DNA of 47,828 nucleotides, from contig JAFGGA010000080.1 of the NCBI GenBank assembly GCA_016930835.1, positions 1-47,828 of the forward strand, given 5' to 3'. The position numbers and the translations under genes were made by a program. The notes below the pieces were generated by a model that saw nothing but the letters and a program-made list of their open reading frames with translations, was not told where the DNA came from and searched no databases. Positions 8,641 through 17,433 of this stretch are shown here, in pieces; within the stretch, counting starts at the first letter, position 1, and each line of letters begins with the position of its first letter. This DNA comes from Deltaproteobacteria bacterium (GTDB lineage Bacteria > Desulfobacterota > DSM-4660 > Desulfatiglandales > HGW-15).

Positions 8641-11600
8641 CTAAGCCTCATCACATATGACCTGCGTCCTTGTTTGAGCTCTTTTCGGCCGCTTGATGGA
8701 TAATTTTTTCATTCTGGACGCCAGTGTTGATGGATGAATATCCAGGAGTTCTGCGGCCCCGCCGGGTCCTCTTAATTTCCACCCCGTTTGCTGGAGTGCT
8801 TTTAATATGCATTGGCGTTCATTCTGGGCAAGGGTTGGGAAGGCCCCAGTCTCATCATGATTCGTTTTTATGGTTTGCAGGACTGGTAAGTATAAATAAG
8901 GCCCCGAACATAAAATAGTGCTGCGCTCTATGGTATGTTCCAATTCTCGAATATTACCCGGCCAATCATAATTCATCATCTTTTGCATTTCTTTATCAGG
9001 TATGCCTTTGAATGTCTTCCCGGATTTAGGACCGTAAATATTCAGAAAATGTTCGGCCAAGAGGGGAATATCTTCCTTTCTTTCTCTGAGAGGGGGTACA
9101 TGAATGGGAAAGATGTTAATTCTATAGTAGAGATCCGCGCGAAACGCTCCTGATGAGACAAGATTCTCAAGGTCCTGATTGGTGGCCACAATCAACCTGA
9201 AATCGGACGAAAGGATCTTGCCTTCACCACCTATTCGCTCGAATTCTTTCGTCTGAAGAACCCTCAATAGACGCACCTGGGTTTCTAGTGGCAAATCTCC
9301 GATCTCATCCAAGAACAATGTTCCCTTGTGCGCCAGCTCGAAACGTCCGATACGCCGGTAGGTAGCCCCGGTGAAAGCCCCTTTTTCATGGCCAAATAAT
9401 TCGGCAGTGATGAGACTTTCCGGTAGAGCGCTACACTGAAGCCTGATATAGGGTCCTTTTTCTCGCAGGCTCTTTTTTCGAATGGCCCTGGCTATCAATT
9501 CTTTTCCAACACCCGTTTCTCCAAGGATCAAGACGGTCGTATCAGTAGGGGCGGCCTGTGCTATCTGGGTCAAGACATTTTGGATAGCCTCGCTTTTTCC
9601 GATAACACCTTTCGGATTTTTTAACTGAATAGAAAGTGGTTTTTTATTAAGGTTCTCTTCATTGAATTTTTGTTTGAATTCTTTAATCACTTGATTGGTC
9701 CGCATATTTTCCAGTTGATAAGCGATTAAAATGGTACAAAAGGAAAGGAGTTCAAGGTCGGATTTTTTAAAGGCATCGGAAAGAAGCCGGTTATCGTGGT
9801 ATAGAACGCCCAATATATTATTTTTTAGAATGATGGGTACATATATACTGGAGCGAATGACATCGACGTTTCCGGATTGGCCGTTTTCGGCCTTTTTGGG
9901 GGCTTCACCCATGATGTGGCCCTTACCAGAATTGGCCACGTCTTTCATCGTTTTTAAAGAAACCGTAAAATCAGCATGATTGACTTGATCAATGGTCAAA
10001 TTTTTAGACGCCCTGATTTGAAAAGTCTGGGATTCTTTTTCAAACAGGAAAACAGCCCCTCTTTCAGCCCCTATCATTCGATTGGCCCTTGTTAGGATAT
10101 CCAATAATAATTGTTTATCATCATTTTGGTGAACCACTTGGGAACCAAGGTCGATCATCTCTTTTAGACGGGGTTCTTCATGACTGCGATGGGTAAGAAG
10201 CGATTTGAGTTCATCCGGTATAAGGGCGGGATTAAGCGATTCGAGCGTTTGAGAGGCCAATTGGGTTAGTCTTCTCCCCTTTGCCTCCTGGCCTGAAGAA
10301 AGGTACATCCGCGCCAACTCCAATTGGGATTTTGCCAGCTCAATGGGATTACCTGTTTTTTGGAGATATTCGATGGATGAATCAAGGGAACGCGCAATAT
10401 CCTTTTCCGGCCGATGGTTCTTTTTTTCGAGCATGGCTTTAAATCGATAGGCAACGCCTTTGGTAAAAGCGCTCTTCGCGTCCAACTGTAATTGAACCTG
10501 TTCTTCAATAGAAAGCCTTTTGATCTGCGAAAGGGTTCTTTCTTCCATGGCCCAGCAGATTTCCAAAAGCTGTGAATGGATCCATAAACTCACATTGGTG
10601 TCACTGCTGTGTTTAAGAAATTCACGCAGATAAGCTATGGATCGGCCTTCCTTTCCAGTCAGATAATAAGTATAGCCCAATAGGAATTTGGTGATGAGTA
10701 TGACATAATAATTTTGGCTTTTTATTCCTTCCTGGAGTGATTTATCCAAGTATTGTAATGCCTCGTTTAATCGACGGATGCTCACAAGGGCGCTGGCGAT
10801 CGTCAGTGCGGTTCGAGCCGCCATATATAGATTACCGATGGACAGGCAATGCTCACGGATATTGTCAAGCATTCCAAGACCTTGGGTAAACTGTCCGATC
10901 ATGGTATAGGCTCGGGCCACGGTGATCGCGGCAACCGTGGGGAATTGTCCAAGAGGATAATTATCCACATCCGGCCTTGAACGCTCATATTCCTGTATGA
11001 CTTCGCGGAAACGACCTTGCCAAAAAAGAAAATAGGTTTTAAATGCCGTCATGGGGCCCTGCAGCTCGGGATCCGCCAATTTTTTCGCTCTGGAAATGCC
11101 AGCCTCGAAATGCTCCAATGCCTCGTCGAACCTTGTAAGGAGCCATTTGTTTTTGGCGATGTGCATATCCAAGAGCGCCTGGTATCTTTCGATACCGTTT
11201 CTTTCGGCCCGGGCCATGGCATTCTGGAGCAGAGAAAGGATCTTCATGATATCATCGCGGGCGGTTGATATGTTGGAGTATTCAATCGCTGCCTCGATAA
11301 AAAGCAAATCTTCCTCTTCGCCCAATCCGGTTGAAAGGTCATTGATAATCTTATTAAAGCACTTGGCTGCTTCATCCATATTAAAAGCATCCATGTGCAT
11401 GTATCCGGCCTTGAGCAACCATCGGCAACACTTGGCATCATTGGTGGTGTGCAGAAGATGGCGGGCGATGGGAATGACATTATCAGGTTCCGGAAGCTCG
11501 CTCATGAATAGTGTGGCGATGGTTCGGTGAAATTGCTCTTTTTCCACATGGTTCAGATGATCCTGCCACTTTTTTTGAATTTTATTGTTTTTGAAAGAAT

Positions 11601-11811
11601 AGACACCGGGTTTTTTGCTGATCAACCATTGTTGACGGACCCCATTTTCCAGGACGGCCAGTAAGAGAGACGCTTTTTGTCCGGTTATATCCCCTAACCA
11701 ATCGATTAAGAAATCCCCCTCGAAGTGGGATGCCAGAGCGAGTAAGAAATCATGGTCTTTTGGAAAATTCCGAACGGGTATGGTTTCTTGGTGAATGGTT
11801 TGCTCCATCAT
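8641..11811 (-). CDS. Sigma-54-dependent transcriptional activator: TPR-like N-terminus, GAF, AAA+, Fis-type HTH
   Basis: The protein is ~1056 residues from the preferred ATG at 11811, which follows GGAGG (11817-11821) by 5 nt; an upstream ATG at 11877 has no such site. The first ~500 residues are helical TPR-like repeats resembling the sensory half of MalT-type regulators. A GAF domain follows (roughly 530-700). Next is the AAA+ domain with Walker A GETGVGK (~765), the sigma-54 contact motif GAFTGA (~811), Walker B TLFLDEIGD and LRERKEDIP. A C-terminal Fis-type HTH (GGAAELLDIHPSTLASRMKKL) binds DNA. The gene is divergent from the acyl-CoA dehydrogenase run, whose promoter is of sigma-54 type with repeated sites between. 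It is the natural candidate activator for both sigma-54 operons. The TPR-GAF sensory arrangement is unusual, and its ligand is unknown. Confidence 0.93.
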   Translation of the reverse strand: MMEQTIHQETIPVRNFPKDHDFLLALASHFEGDFLIDWLGDITGQKASLLLAVLENGVRQQWLISKKPGVYSFKNNKIQKKWQDHLNHVEKEQFHRTIATLFMSELPEPDNVIPIARHLLHTTNDAKCCRWLLKAGYMHMDAFNMDEAAKCFNKIINDLSTGLGEEEDLLFIEAAIEYSNISTARDDIMKILSLLQNAMARAERNGIERYQALLDMHIAKNKWLLTRFDEALEHFEAGISRAKKLADPELQGPMTAFKTYFLFWQGRFREVIQEYERSRPDVDNYPLGQFPTVAAITVARAYTMIGQFTQGLGMLDNIREHCLSIGNLYMAARTALTIASALVSIRRLNEALQYLDKSLQEGIKSQNYYVILITKFLLGYTYYLTGKEGRSIAYLREFLKHSSDTNVSLWIHSQLLEICWAMEERTLSQIKRLSIEEQVQLQLDAKSAFTKGVAYRFKAMLEKKNHRPEKDIARSLDSSIEYLQKTGNPIELAKSQLELARMYLSSGQEAKGRRLTQLASQTLESLNPALIPDELKSLLTHRSHEEPRLKEMIDLGSQVVHQNDDKQLLLDILTRANRMIGAERGAVFLFEKESQTFQIRASKNLTIDQVNHADFTVSLKTMKDVANSGKGHIMGEAPKKAENGQSGNVDVIRSSIYVPIILKNNILGVLYHDNRLLSDAFKKSDLELLSFCTILIAYQLENMRTNQVIKEFKQKFNEENLNKKPLSIQLKNPKGVIGKSEAIQNVLTQIAQAAPTDTTVLILGETGVGKELIARAIRKKSLREKGPYIRLQCSALPESLITAELFGHEKGAFTGATYRRIGRFELAHKGTLFLDEIGDLPLETQVRLLRVLQTKEFERIGGEGKILSSDFRLIVATNQDLENLVSSGAFRADLYYRINIFPIHVPPLRERKEDIPLLAEHFLNIYGPKSGKTFKGIPDKEMQKMMNYDWPGNIRELEHTIERSTILCSGPYLYLPVLQTIKTNHDETGAFPTLAQNERQCILKALQQTGWKLRGPGGAAELLDIHPSTLASRMKKLSIKRPKRAQTRTQVICDEA

Positions 11812-11947
11812 GGCGGCCTCCTTTGGGTCTGTTTTTTTGAGGTTCGAGGTATCCGAAATATGATGGTTAGATTTCAAAAGCGTTTAATCATGGCTTTTTA
11901 TCATAACGCATAAAAAAGTAGTTTACCGCATTAACCATTTTTTAATT

Positions 11948-12002
11948 CGATATGTCAAGCGATATGTGCGAAATTTCGATCTTTACACTCGAAATATCGA
12001 TC
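11948..12002. promoter_or_regulatory. Repeated activator-binding sites (putative UAS) between the sigma-54 regulator and acyl-CoA dehydrogenase genes
   Basis: Two direct copies, CGAAATTTCGATC (11969-11981) and CGAAATATCGATC (11990-12002), are spaced 21 bp apart, two helical turns. Just upstream are two copies of CGATATGT (11948-11955 and 11960-11967). The first copy has a perfect palindromic core, CGAAATTTCG. The sites end ~205 bp upstream of the -24/-12 promoter, a normal enhancer distance. The same word appears as an inverted pair at 44035-44067. Confidence 0.6.
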
Positions 12003-12491
12003 AATCAGATAGGTGATCCCCATTTATCAATGTGTCCTGGAAGGATATCCAACGCCATTATCTGTCTTCGATTCTTTACGAAAGGTCTTATCACATTTTA
12101 ACGCTCATGATAAAATTATTTATTACCTATTTATTTCAAATGGTTATAATTCTATTCAATCGGTTGATCAGGTGAATAAAGGGATTTTTAAACCTTTTAT
12201 AATATATTGGTACTCTTTTTGCTCCATCCCTCACTAGATCCAACTCCTGCGCCATAGAATCCCATGCAAACCCTATACATCTCCTCATAAAGGGCTTTCT
12301 ACATTGATCAACGACCTGAAAAACCCTCAGATGAGGTTAGAGGAGACTCCATTTCGATACGAGGCTTTTTCGTGTTTCATACGAACGAAAGGATCGGAAT
12401 TGAAAAATCAAAATAACGGTGATGATTTTTTAAAATGAATATCGCCAAACATAGTCCTGAACCAAAAACAGAATAAAGGAGGAAGACAAAA
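12003..12491. other. Long untranslated leader / intergenic region
   Basis: This region holds the sigma-54 promoter and then ~258 nt of predicted leader before the acyl-CoA dehydrogenase ATG, which has a good AAAGGAGG site. I see no convincing gene, riboswitch or terminator. An AT-rich 74-codon frame at 12013-12237 has no ribosome site and overlaps the promoter. Confidence 0.4.
12207..12223 (+). promoter_or_regulatory. Sigma-54 (-24/-12) promoter of the acyl-CoA dehydrogenase/Etf/transporter/GRE run
   Basis: The sequence TTGGTACTCTTTTTGCT has GG and GC separated by exactly 10 nt. It is almost identical to the minus-strand promoter at 43818-43834 (TTGGTACTCTTCTTGCT). The predicted start is near 12234. 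Matching upstream sites at 11948-12002 support it. Confidence 0.7.
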
Positions 12492-13703
12492 ATGGATTTA
12501 AATATCCCTTATCTTAGAGATGAAGATAAAAGTTTGGTCATGCTTATGAAGGAGTTTTGTGAAAGGGAGGTGGATCGGCAGGCCTTAAACGACCTGGCGG
12601 ATACGCCCATTCCCCCTAATGCAACCAAAAAAGATCTAATGGCCCGTATGCCGTGGGATTTAATCAGCAAGGCCCATGATGCGGAATTACGTCAATTGAC
12701 GGTACCTGAAGAATATGGTGGCGGCGGGTTTGGAGAAAACTGGCTGGCTTTGACTGCCCTTGCGGAAGCGGCGGGGTATTACGGCGGCCAGGTTGCTCGC
12801 ATCTTTACCATAGCCTGGAAACACATAGGCTCGTTGATTTATGCTCCAAAAGCAATACAGTATGAGGTTTTTACGGATTTTATGAACGATCGCAGGACCA
12901 TGTGCGCCGCTTCCATTACCGAACCTAACCACGGCAGTGACTACCTGTTGCCTTTTAATGACCCTTCCACCGGTAAATACTTTGCTGAGAAAGATGGCGA
13001 TGAGTGGGTGCTTAACGGTGAAAAGATGTTCTGTACCGCCGGAGGGGTCTCCAATTATATTATCGTCTCCTGCAGGACGGATAAAGATGCCCCAATTACT
13101 AAGGCCGTGACCACATTTGTCGTTCCCACAAAGACACCAGGGTGGTCTATTGCCCGTGTAAACGACATGATGGGAAATGAGATCACCGCCAATGTGCAAA
13201 TGCGGTTTGAGAATGTCAGGGTCCCCGATCGACTGCGAACCAGTCCTGTGAATGGTGGTTTTGAGATCATGAAATCCCGTCTTGCCGGAAAAACCATCCA
13301 CCTCATGGCGGCCCTGGGAGAGACCGAAAAGGTTTTGGAAGATATGATCGACTATTGCAAGGCCAGGATACAGGGCGGGAAACCGATTATCCAACATAGT
13401 AATGTCGGTGTTTTACTGGCTGAGGGGGACGCCCTTTTAAAAGCCGCTAGACTTATGATCTATCAAGATGCCTGGGAGAGCATGGGCAAAGGGGAATTGC
13501 TTGATCCGAAGGGATGGTGGTATGTGAATTGGTTCACCAAGAAAGTCATTCTGCGCATGGTGGAGATCGGTTTTGAAATTTATGGCGGAATGGCTCCCCA
13601 AAAAGAACTGCCGTTCGAACGTTGGGCCCGTATGCATCTGAGTATTTGGCACGGCGGATCAACGGGTACATTGAATATGATCAAGGCCTCGAAGGTTTTA
13701 TAA
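12492..13703 (+). CDS. Acyl-CoA dehydrogenase family protein with atypical catalytic region
   Basis: This is a 403-residue flavoprotein of the acyl-CoA dehydrogenase family, which oxidises acyl-CoA at the alpha/beta position and passes electrons to Etf. Family features are VPEEYGGGG, the FAD/substrate loop CAASITEPNHGSD, WVLNGEKMFCTAGG, and the C-terminal IYGG...LPFERWAR. The region that normally reads IYEGTSEIQ, holding the catalytic Glu of medium-chain-type enzymes, reads IWHGGSTGT here with no acidic residue. The catalytic base may therefore sit elsewhere, as in isovaleryl-CoA dehydrogenase, or the chemistry may differ. It is the first gene after the sigma-54 promoter, and etfB/etfA follow directly, so electron transfer through that Etf is likely. 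Confidence 0.9.
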   Translation: MDLNIPYLRDEDKSLVMLMKEFCEREVDRQALNDLADTPIPPNATKKDLMARMPWDLISKAHDAELRQLTVPEEYGGGGFGENWLALTALAEAAGYYGGQVARIFTIAWKHIGSLIYAPKAIQYEVFTDFMNDRRTMCAASITEPNHGSDYLLPFNDPSTGKYFAEKDGDEWVLNGEKMFCTAGGVSNYIIVSCRTDKDAPITKAVTTFVVPTKTPGWSIARVNDMMGNEITANVQMRFENVRVPDRLRTSPVNGGFEIMKSRLAGKTIHLMAALGETEKVLEDMIDYCKARIQGGKPIIQHSNVGVLLAEGDALLKAARLMIYQDAWESMGKGELLDPKGWWYVNWFTKKVILRMVEIGFEIYGGMAPQKELPFERWARMHLSIWHGGSTGTLNMIKASKVL

Positions 13704-13772
13704 GAGCCCGTAGATCCTGGTTATTCATGGCCTATTGGAACATTTTTATTGTTTTTTCCCCGACCCTCCGCG

Positions 13773-13841
13773 GAATATCGAGCAAGGAATGCCCCATCTT
13801 AAAGTGACGTATATTTTTCTACTGCTCCTTGTTCGATATTC
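13773..13841 (+). other. Long stem-loop between acyl-CoA dehydrogenase and etfB
   Basis: Arms 13773-13788 and 13826-13841 form a 16-bp stem with one G-U pair and a 37-nt loop, ending ~10 nt before the etfB ribosome site. There is no U-tract after it, so it is more likely an mRNA processing or stability element, or a protein site, than a terminator. The arm core GAATATCGA resembles the CGAAATATCGA sites, lacking one A. Confidence 0.55.
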
Positions 13842-13862
13842 AAAAATATTTCAGGAGTAATC

Positions 13863-14663
13863 ATGAACATTATCGTTTGCATGAAAGAGGTTAGAGACCC
13901 GGATGCCTCTTCTGACGTTTTTAAAATAGATATGAACAACAACACCCTGGTGAGCGCGGATAATGTCCTGAAGGTGGTCAATCCCTTTGATGAACAGGCC
14001 GTTGAAGCTGCCTTGCGAATCAAAGATAAAACCGGTGCGAAGGTCATTGTTCTAAACCTAGGTCATCAATTGGATTTGGTGGTCGCCCGGAAACCTTTAC
14101 TTATGGGGGCGGATGAATTTATATTGCTTGATGATGAGGGTTTCGTCGGCGGAGATAGCTGGTCAACCGCGCATGCTCTGGCAATGGCCATCAAAAAGAT
14201 CGGATCTTATGATTTGATCCTATGCGGTCGGCAAGCCGCTGATTCCAATGCCGGTCAGGTTGGTTTGGGCATCGCTCAAATACTGGGTATCCCCTGTGTG
14301 ACCATCGCGCGAAAAATTGAGGTTGAAGAAGGGAAGGCGACGGTTGAAAAAGTCACGCAAGATGGATATGAAATTATTGAAATGGCGTTACCCGCTCTTG
14401 TCACCGTGAGTAGTGAACTCGGACAACCCCGTTATCCATCCATCAAACGACTTCGCGCAGCAAATTCAATACAACCGCTTATCTGGAAACCGGCGGATAT
14501 CGGTCTGGAACCATCAGATACGGGGAAGGCCGGTCGACGAGCAAAGATCCTACGACTGTATCAACCGGTACGCGAAGTGGAGTGTGAATTCATTGAAGGC
14601 GAAACGATCCAGGAAGCAGCTGAAAACCTGGCTTTGAGACTACGGAGTCAAAAAATTATCTAA
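13863..14663 (+). CDS. etfB: Electron transfer flavoprotein beta subunit
   Basis: The 266-residue protein starts MNIIVCMKEVRDPD and has NPFDEQAVEAALRIKD and CGRQAADSNAGQVGLGIAQILG, the hallmark nucleotide-binding region of EtfB/FixA. With EtfA it accepts electrons from the dehydrogenase encoded just upstream and hands them to a membrane or cytoplasmic acceptor not present here. CAGGAG lies 6 nt before the ATG. It is separated from the dehydrogenase by a long stem-loop and from etfA by only 11 bp. Confidence 0.93.
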   Translation: MNIIVCMKEVRDPDASSDVFKIDMNNNTLVSADNVLKVVNPFDEQAVEAALRIKDKTGAKVIVLNLGHQLDLVVARKPLLMGADEFILLDDEGFVGGDSWSTAHALAMAIKKIGSYDLILCGRQAADSNAGQVGLGIAQILGIPCVTIARKIEVEEGKATVEKVTQDGYEIIEMALPALVTVSSELGQPRYPSIKRLRAANSIQPLIWKPADIGLEPSDTGKAGRRAKILRLYQPVREVECEFIEGETIQEAAENLALRLRSQKII

Positions 14664-14674
14664 AGGACGGTATA

Positions 14675-15676
14675 ATGGATATCTATAGGGGTATTGTCAT
14701 TTTTGGGGAGACCGCTGATGGAAAATTGGCCTCCATAACCAGGGAAATGCTCGGAGCGGGCAGAAGATTGGCGGATAACTTCGGAGAAGAGGTGCATGTC
14801 ATCCTGGTGGGCAGGGGTATTCAATCGGCAGTGGATGAAACATTCACCTATGGTGCTGACAAAGTCCATCTTCTGGATAACCCTAAAGTAAAGGAATATC
14901 AACCGGATTTGTTTGTGCAGTGTGCAATACAGGTATGTGAAAAAGCTAAACCGAAGGCGTTTCTTTTAGGGCATACGGATATGGGACAAGATCTCGGTCC
15001 GCGAATCGCTTTTCGCCTGAATACGGCATTGGTCACCGATTGTATTGATTTAACCATTGATCTTGATACAAAGAGGTGTATAATGGCCAAACAAGTTTAC
15101 GGTGGAAAAGCGCAGGCTGATTTTGATTGCGAAACCTATCCCCAGATGGCGACGATCCGTCCAAAAACCATGTCTCCTTTGGAGAAAGATGAGACACGGA
15201 AAGGAGAAATAATCCCCATCACGATTGATATCGATGACTCGATAATCAAGACTCGGCTCATTGATAAAGTAAACGAGGAATCACACGGTATCAAATTGGA
15301 GGATGCGGATATTATCATCTCAGGCGGTAGGGGAATAGGTGGGCCGGAAGGGTTTCAGCAACTGGAGGATCTTGCCGGATTATTTAAAAATGCTGCAGTA
15401 GGTGCATCCAGACCGGCTTGCGATGAAGAGTGGGTGTCAACCAAGATTCAGGTCGGGATCACAGGGAAAATTGTCGCTCCCCGGGTATATATCGCCGTGG
15501 GAATTTCAGGGGCCAGTCAGCACGTCACAGGGTGCTCTGGATCGGAAACTATTATTGCTATTAATAAAGATAAGACTGCGCCCATTTTTAAGGTCTCGAA
15601 GTTCGGTTTGGTAGCCGATTGGGAAACGGCTCTTCCAGCTTTTGCGAACAAGGTCAAAGAATTAATTAATGATTGA
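14675..15676 (+). CDS. etfA: Electron transfer flavoprotein alpha subunit
   Basis: The 333-residue EtfA/FixB protein has an N-terminal Rossmann-like half. The conserved C-terminal FAD domain follows: SGGRGIGGPEGFQQLEDLA, VGASRPACDEEW, QVGITGKIVAPRVYIAVGISGASQH, INKDKTAPIF and DWETALPAF. AAAGGA precedes the ATG. No ferredoxin-like N-terminal insertion is present. It pairs with the etfB just upstream to serve the acyl-CoA dehydrogenase at 12492-13703. Confidence 0.93.
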   Translation: MDIYRGIVIFGETADGKLASITREMLGAGRRLADNFGEEVHVILVGRGIQSAVDETFTYGADKVHLLDNPKVKEYQPDLFVQCAIQVCEKAKPKAFLLGHTDMGQDLGPRIAFRLNTALVTDCIDLTIDLDTKRCIMAKQVYGGKAQADFDCETYPQMATIRPKTMSPLEKDETRKGEIIPITIDIDDSIIKTRLIDKVNEESHGIKLEDADIIISGGRGIGGPEGFQQLEDLAGLFKNAAVGASRPACDEEWVSTKIQVGITGKIVAPRVYIAVGISGASQHVTGCSGSETIIAINKDKTAPIFKVSKFGLVADWETALPAFANKVKELIND

Positions 15677-15819
15677 TCAACGGTGCTTAGGGTTTTTCAA
15701 TCAGACCAAATCCTAATGCCTGACACAACGGATACGTGGTATAATCATTTTAGCGTAAATGAAGAGACGGAGGATGCTTCAATAATCAAGGACCTTTAAA
15801 AGAAAAGGAGGAGGGGATC

Positions 15820-17349
15820 ATGAAAAAATCGAAAAAGATCTTTATTTTCACATTGGTTTTATTGGGCGTTTCATCTTTTCTGCTTTGGGCGTATCCGCTT
15901 AGCGCGGAATCAGCACCGAAATCCGGTGGAACCTTTAAATTGATCCGATACACGGGGGCCGGGCGCAGCATTGGTTGGGGGCCAAGCATAGCAAGAACCG
16001 ACCGGACGGATGCCGAATGTGCTTTAGAATCGTTTTTGCGTCTTTATTTGGATCTGCGCATGGAACCTATGCTGGCAACGAGCTGGAAGATTGCACAGGA
16101 TCGAAGTTCCGTTACCTTTAATCTCCGAAAAGGGGTAAAATTTCATGACGGAACGGACTGGAATGCAGAGGCTGCCAAATTTAATCTTGAGGCATGCAAG
16201 GAGGCAAAGATTCCGGGATCAAACCGCTGGACCGCAATAAAAGTTATCGATAATTATTCGATTCAAGTCGACCTGAATGAATGGCAGAACACGGTCCTGG
16301 AGGATATCGGAACCGTATTAATGGTTTCTCCAACCGCCTATAAAACCATGGGCAAGGACAAAATGAATTGGCATCCCGTAGGAACAGGCCCCTTCAAATT
16401 CGTCAGTGTTGATCGTGATGTCTCCACCATCTATGAGCGCTTTGAGGATTATTGGCAAAAAGGTAAACCTTATGTGGATCGGGTCGAGCTGCTCGTGATC
16501 ACGGACCCGGTCACACAAGCCGCCGCCATGGAAGCGGGAGAAGGCGATGCGTTATACAGTCCGAACCTTAAAGTCGGCGCTGACCTGAAAGCCAAAGGAT
16601 TTGAGAGCATTTATCGGCATGATGGATCTTTTAATCTCATGCCCGATAGTGCCAATCCGGATTCTCCTTATGCCGACAAGAGGGTCCGCGAGGCCTTGGA
16701 ATATGCCCTTGATCGACCGGCGATCATGAAGGCATTAGGGCAGGGATTTTGGCAACCCGCGTACCAATTCCCATGTGATTACAATAAAGGTTACATCTCC
16801 GATTTTAAGGGCCGTGAATATAATCCGGCCAAGGCCAAATCATTACTCAAAGAAGCCGGTTACGCCAATGGATTTAAGACCACGATCATGATCTTCCCCG
16901 GGACATCGCGTGAAATCATGGCTGCCGTACAAGGCTATTACGCGCAGGTCGGGATCCAGGCCGAATTGGAGTTCCCGGATATGGGTAAGTACGGACAAGC
17001 CAGACGAGGCGGATGGAAGAACGGCCTGATGGCCGCCCCTTGGAGTATTTATGCAAACCTTGGCCGGACCTTGACGACTTATGCGGCCACCTCCAGCGGA
17101 GATTATGTCAATATGAAGAGGCCGGCGGGGATTGATAAATTAGTAGATGAAATAATCGGTACGATTGAGATAGATCAGAGCAAGATCGAGCAGGCGGTGA
17201 GATTATGGTCGGAGGAAGCCACGGCCATTCCATTGTGGTACATCGGGGCTCCTCGTTCATTAAGACCGGGCGTGGTACATGACACCGGATTCCTCGATTT
17301 TGCAAGCAACTACGATTGGGCGCCGGAAAGTGTCTGGCTAAGCAAGTGA
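15820..17349 (+). CDS. Extracellular solute-binding protein, family 5 (DppA/OppA type)
   Basis: The 509-residue protein has a signal peptide (KKSKKIFIFTLVLLGVSSFLLWAYPLSA, cleavage near residue 29) without a lipobox Cys at the junction. Family 5 features are RKGVKFHDGTDWNAEAAKFNLE, HPVGTGPFKFV, YADKRVREALEYALDR and AKSLLKEAGY. Members bind peptides but also nickel, glutathione, sugars and other organics, so the ligand is open. AAGGAGGAGG precedes the ATG. Two cognate permease genes follow, after a strong stem-loop. It is the first of three such binding proteins in the window. Confidence 0.92.
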   Translation: MKKSKKIFIFTLVLLGVSSFLLWAYPLSAESAPKSGGTFKLIRYTGAGRSIGWGPSIARTDRTDAECALESFLRLYLDLRMEPMLATSWKIAQDRSSVTFNLRKGVKFHDGTDWNAEAAKFNLEACKEAKIPGSNRWTAIKVIDNYSIQVDLNEWQNTVLEDIGTVLMVSPTAYKTMGKDKMNWHPVGTGPFKFVSVDRDVSTIYERFEDYWQKGKPYVDRVELLVITDPVTQAAAMEAGEGDALYSPNLKVGADLKAKGFESIYRHDGSFNLMPDSANPDSPYADKRVREALEYALDRPAIMKALGQGFWQPAYQFPCDYNKGYISDFKGREYNPAKAKSLLKEAGYANGFKTTIMIFPGTSREIMAAVQGYYAQVGIQAELEFPDMGKYGQARRGGWKNGLMAAPWSIYANLGRTLTTYAATSSGDYVNMKRPAGIDKLVDEIIGTIEIDQSKIEQAVRLWSEEATAIPLWYIGAPRSLRPGVVHDTGFLDFASNYDWAPESVWLSK

Positions 17350-17372
17350 TATCGTTTCAATGAATACCTTTG

Positions 17373-17407
17373 CGGGCACGATTTCAAAACAATCGGGATC
17401 GTGCCCG
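17373..17407 (+). other. Stem-loop between binding protein and permease genes
   Basis: Arms CGGGCACGAT (17373-17382) and ATCGTGCCCG (17398-17407) form a perfect 10-bp stem, followed shortly by ATTTTT. It lies 24 nt after the binding-protein stop. This is the usual place for an element that stabilises binding-protein mRNA or partly terminates before the permeases. Confidence 0.65.
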
Positions 17408-17433
17408 TGGATTTTTGAAGCAACAAGGCAAAT

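Noticed and set aside
12013-12237. 74-codon plus-strand frame upstream of the acyl-CoA dehydrogenase
   Set aside because: It overlaps the sigma-54 promoter, has no ribosome site and has an AT-rich composition typical of spacer.
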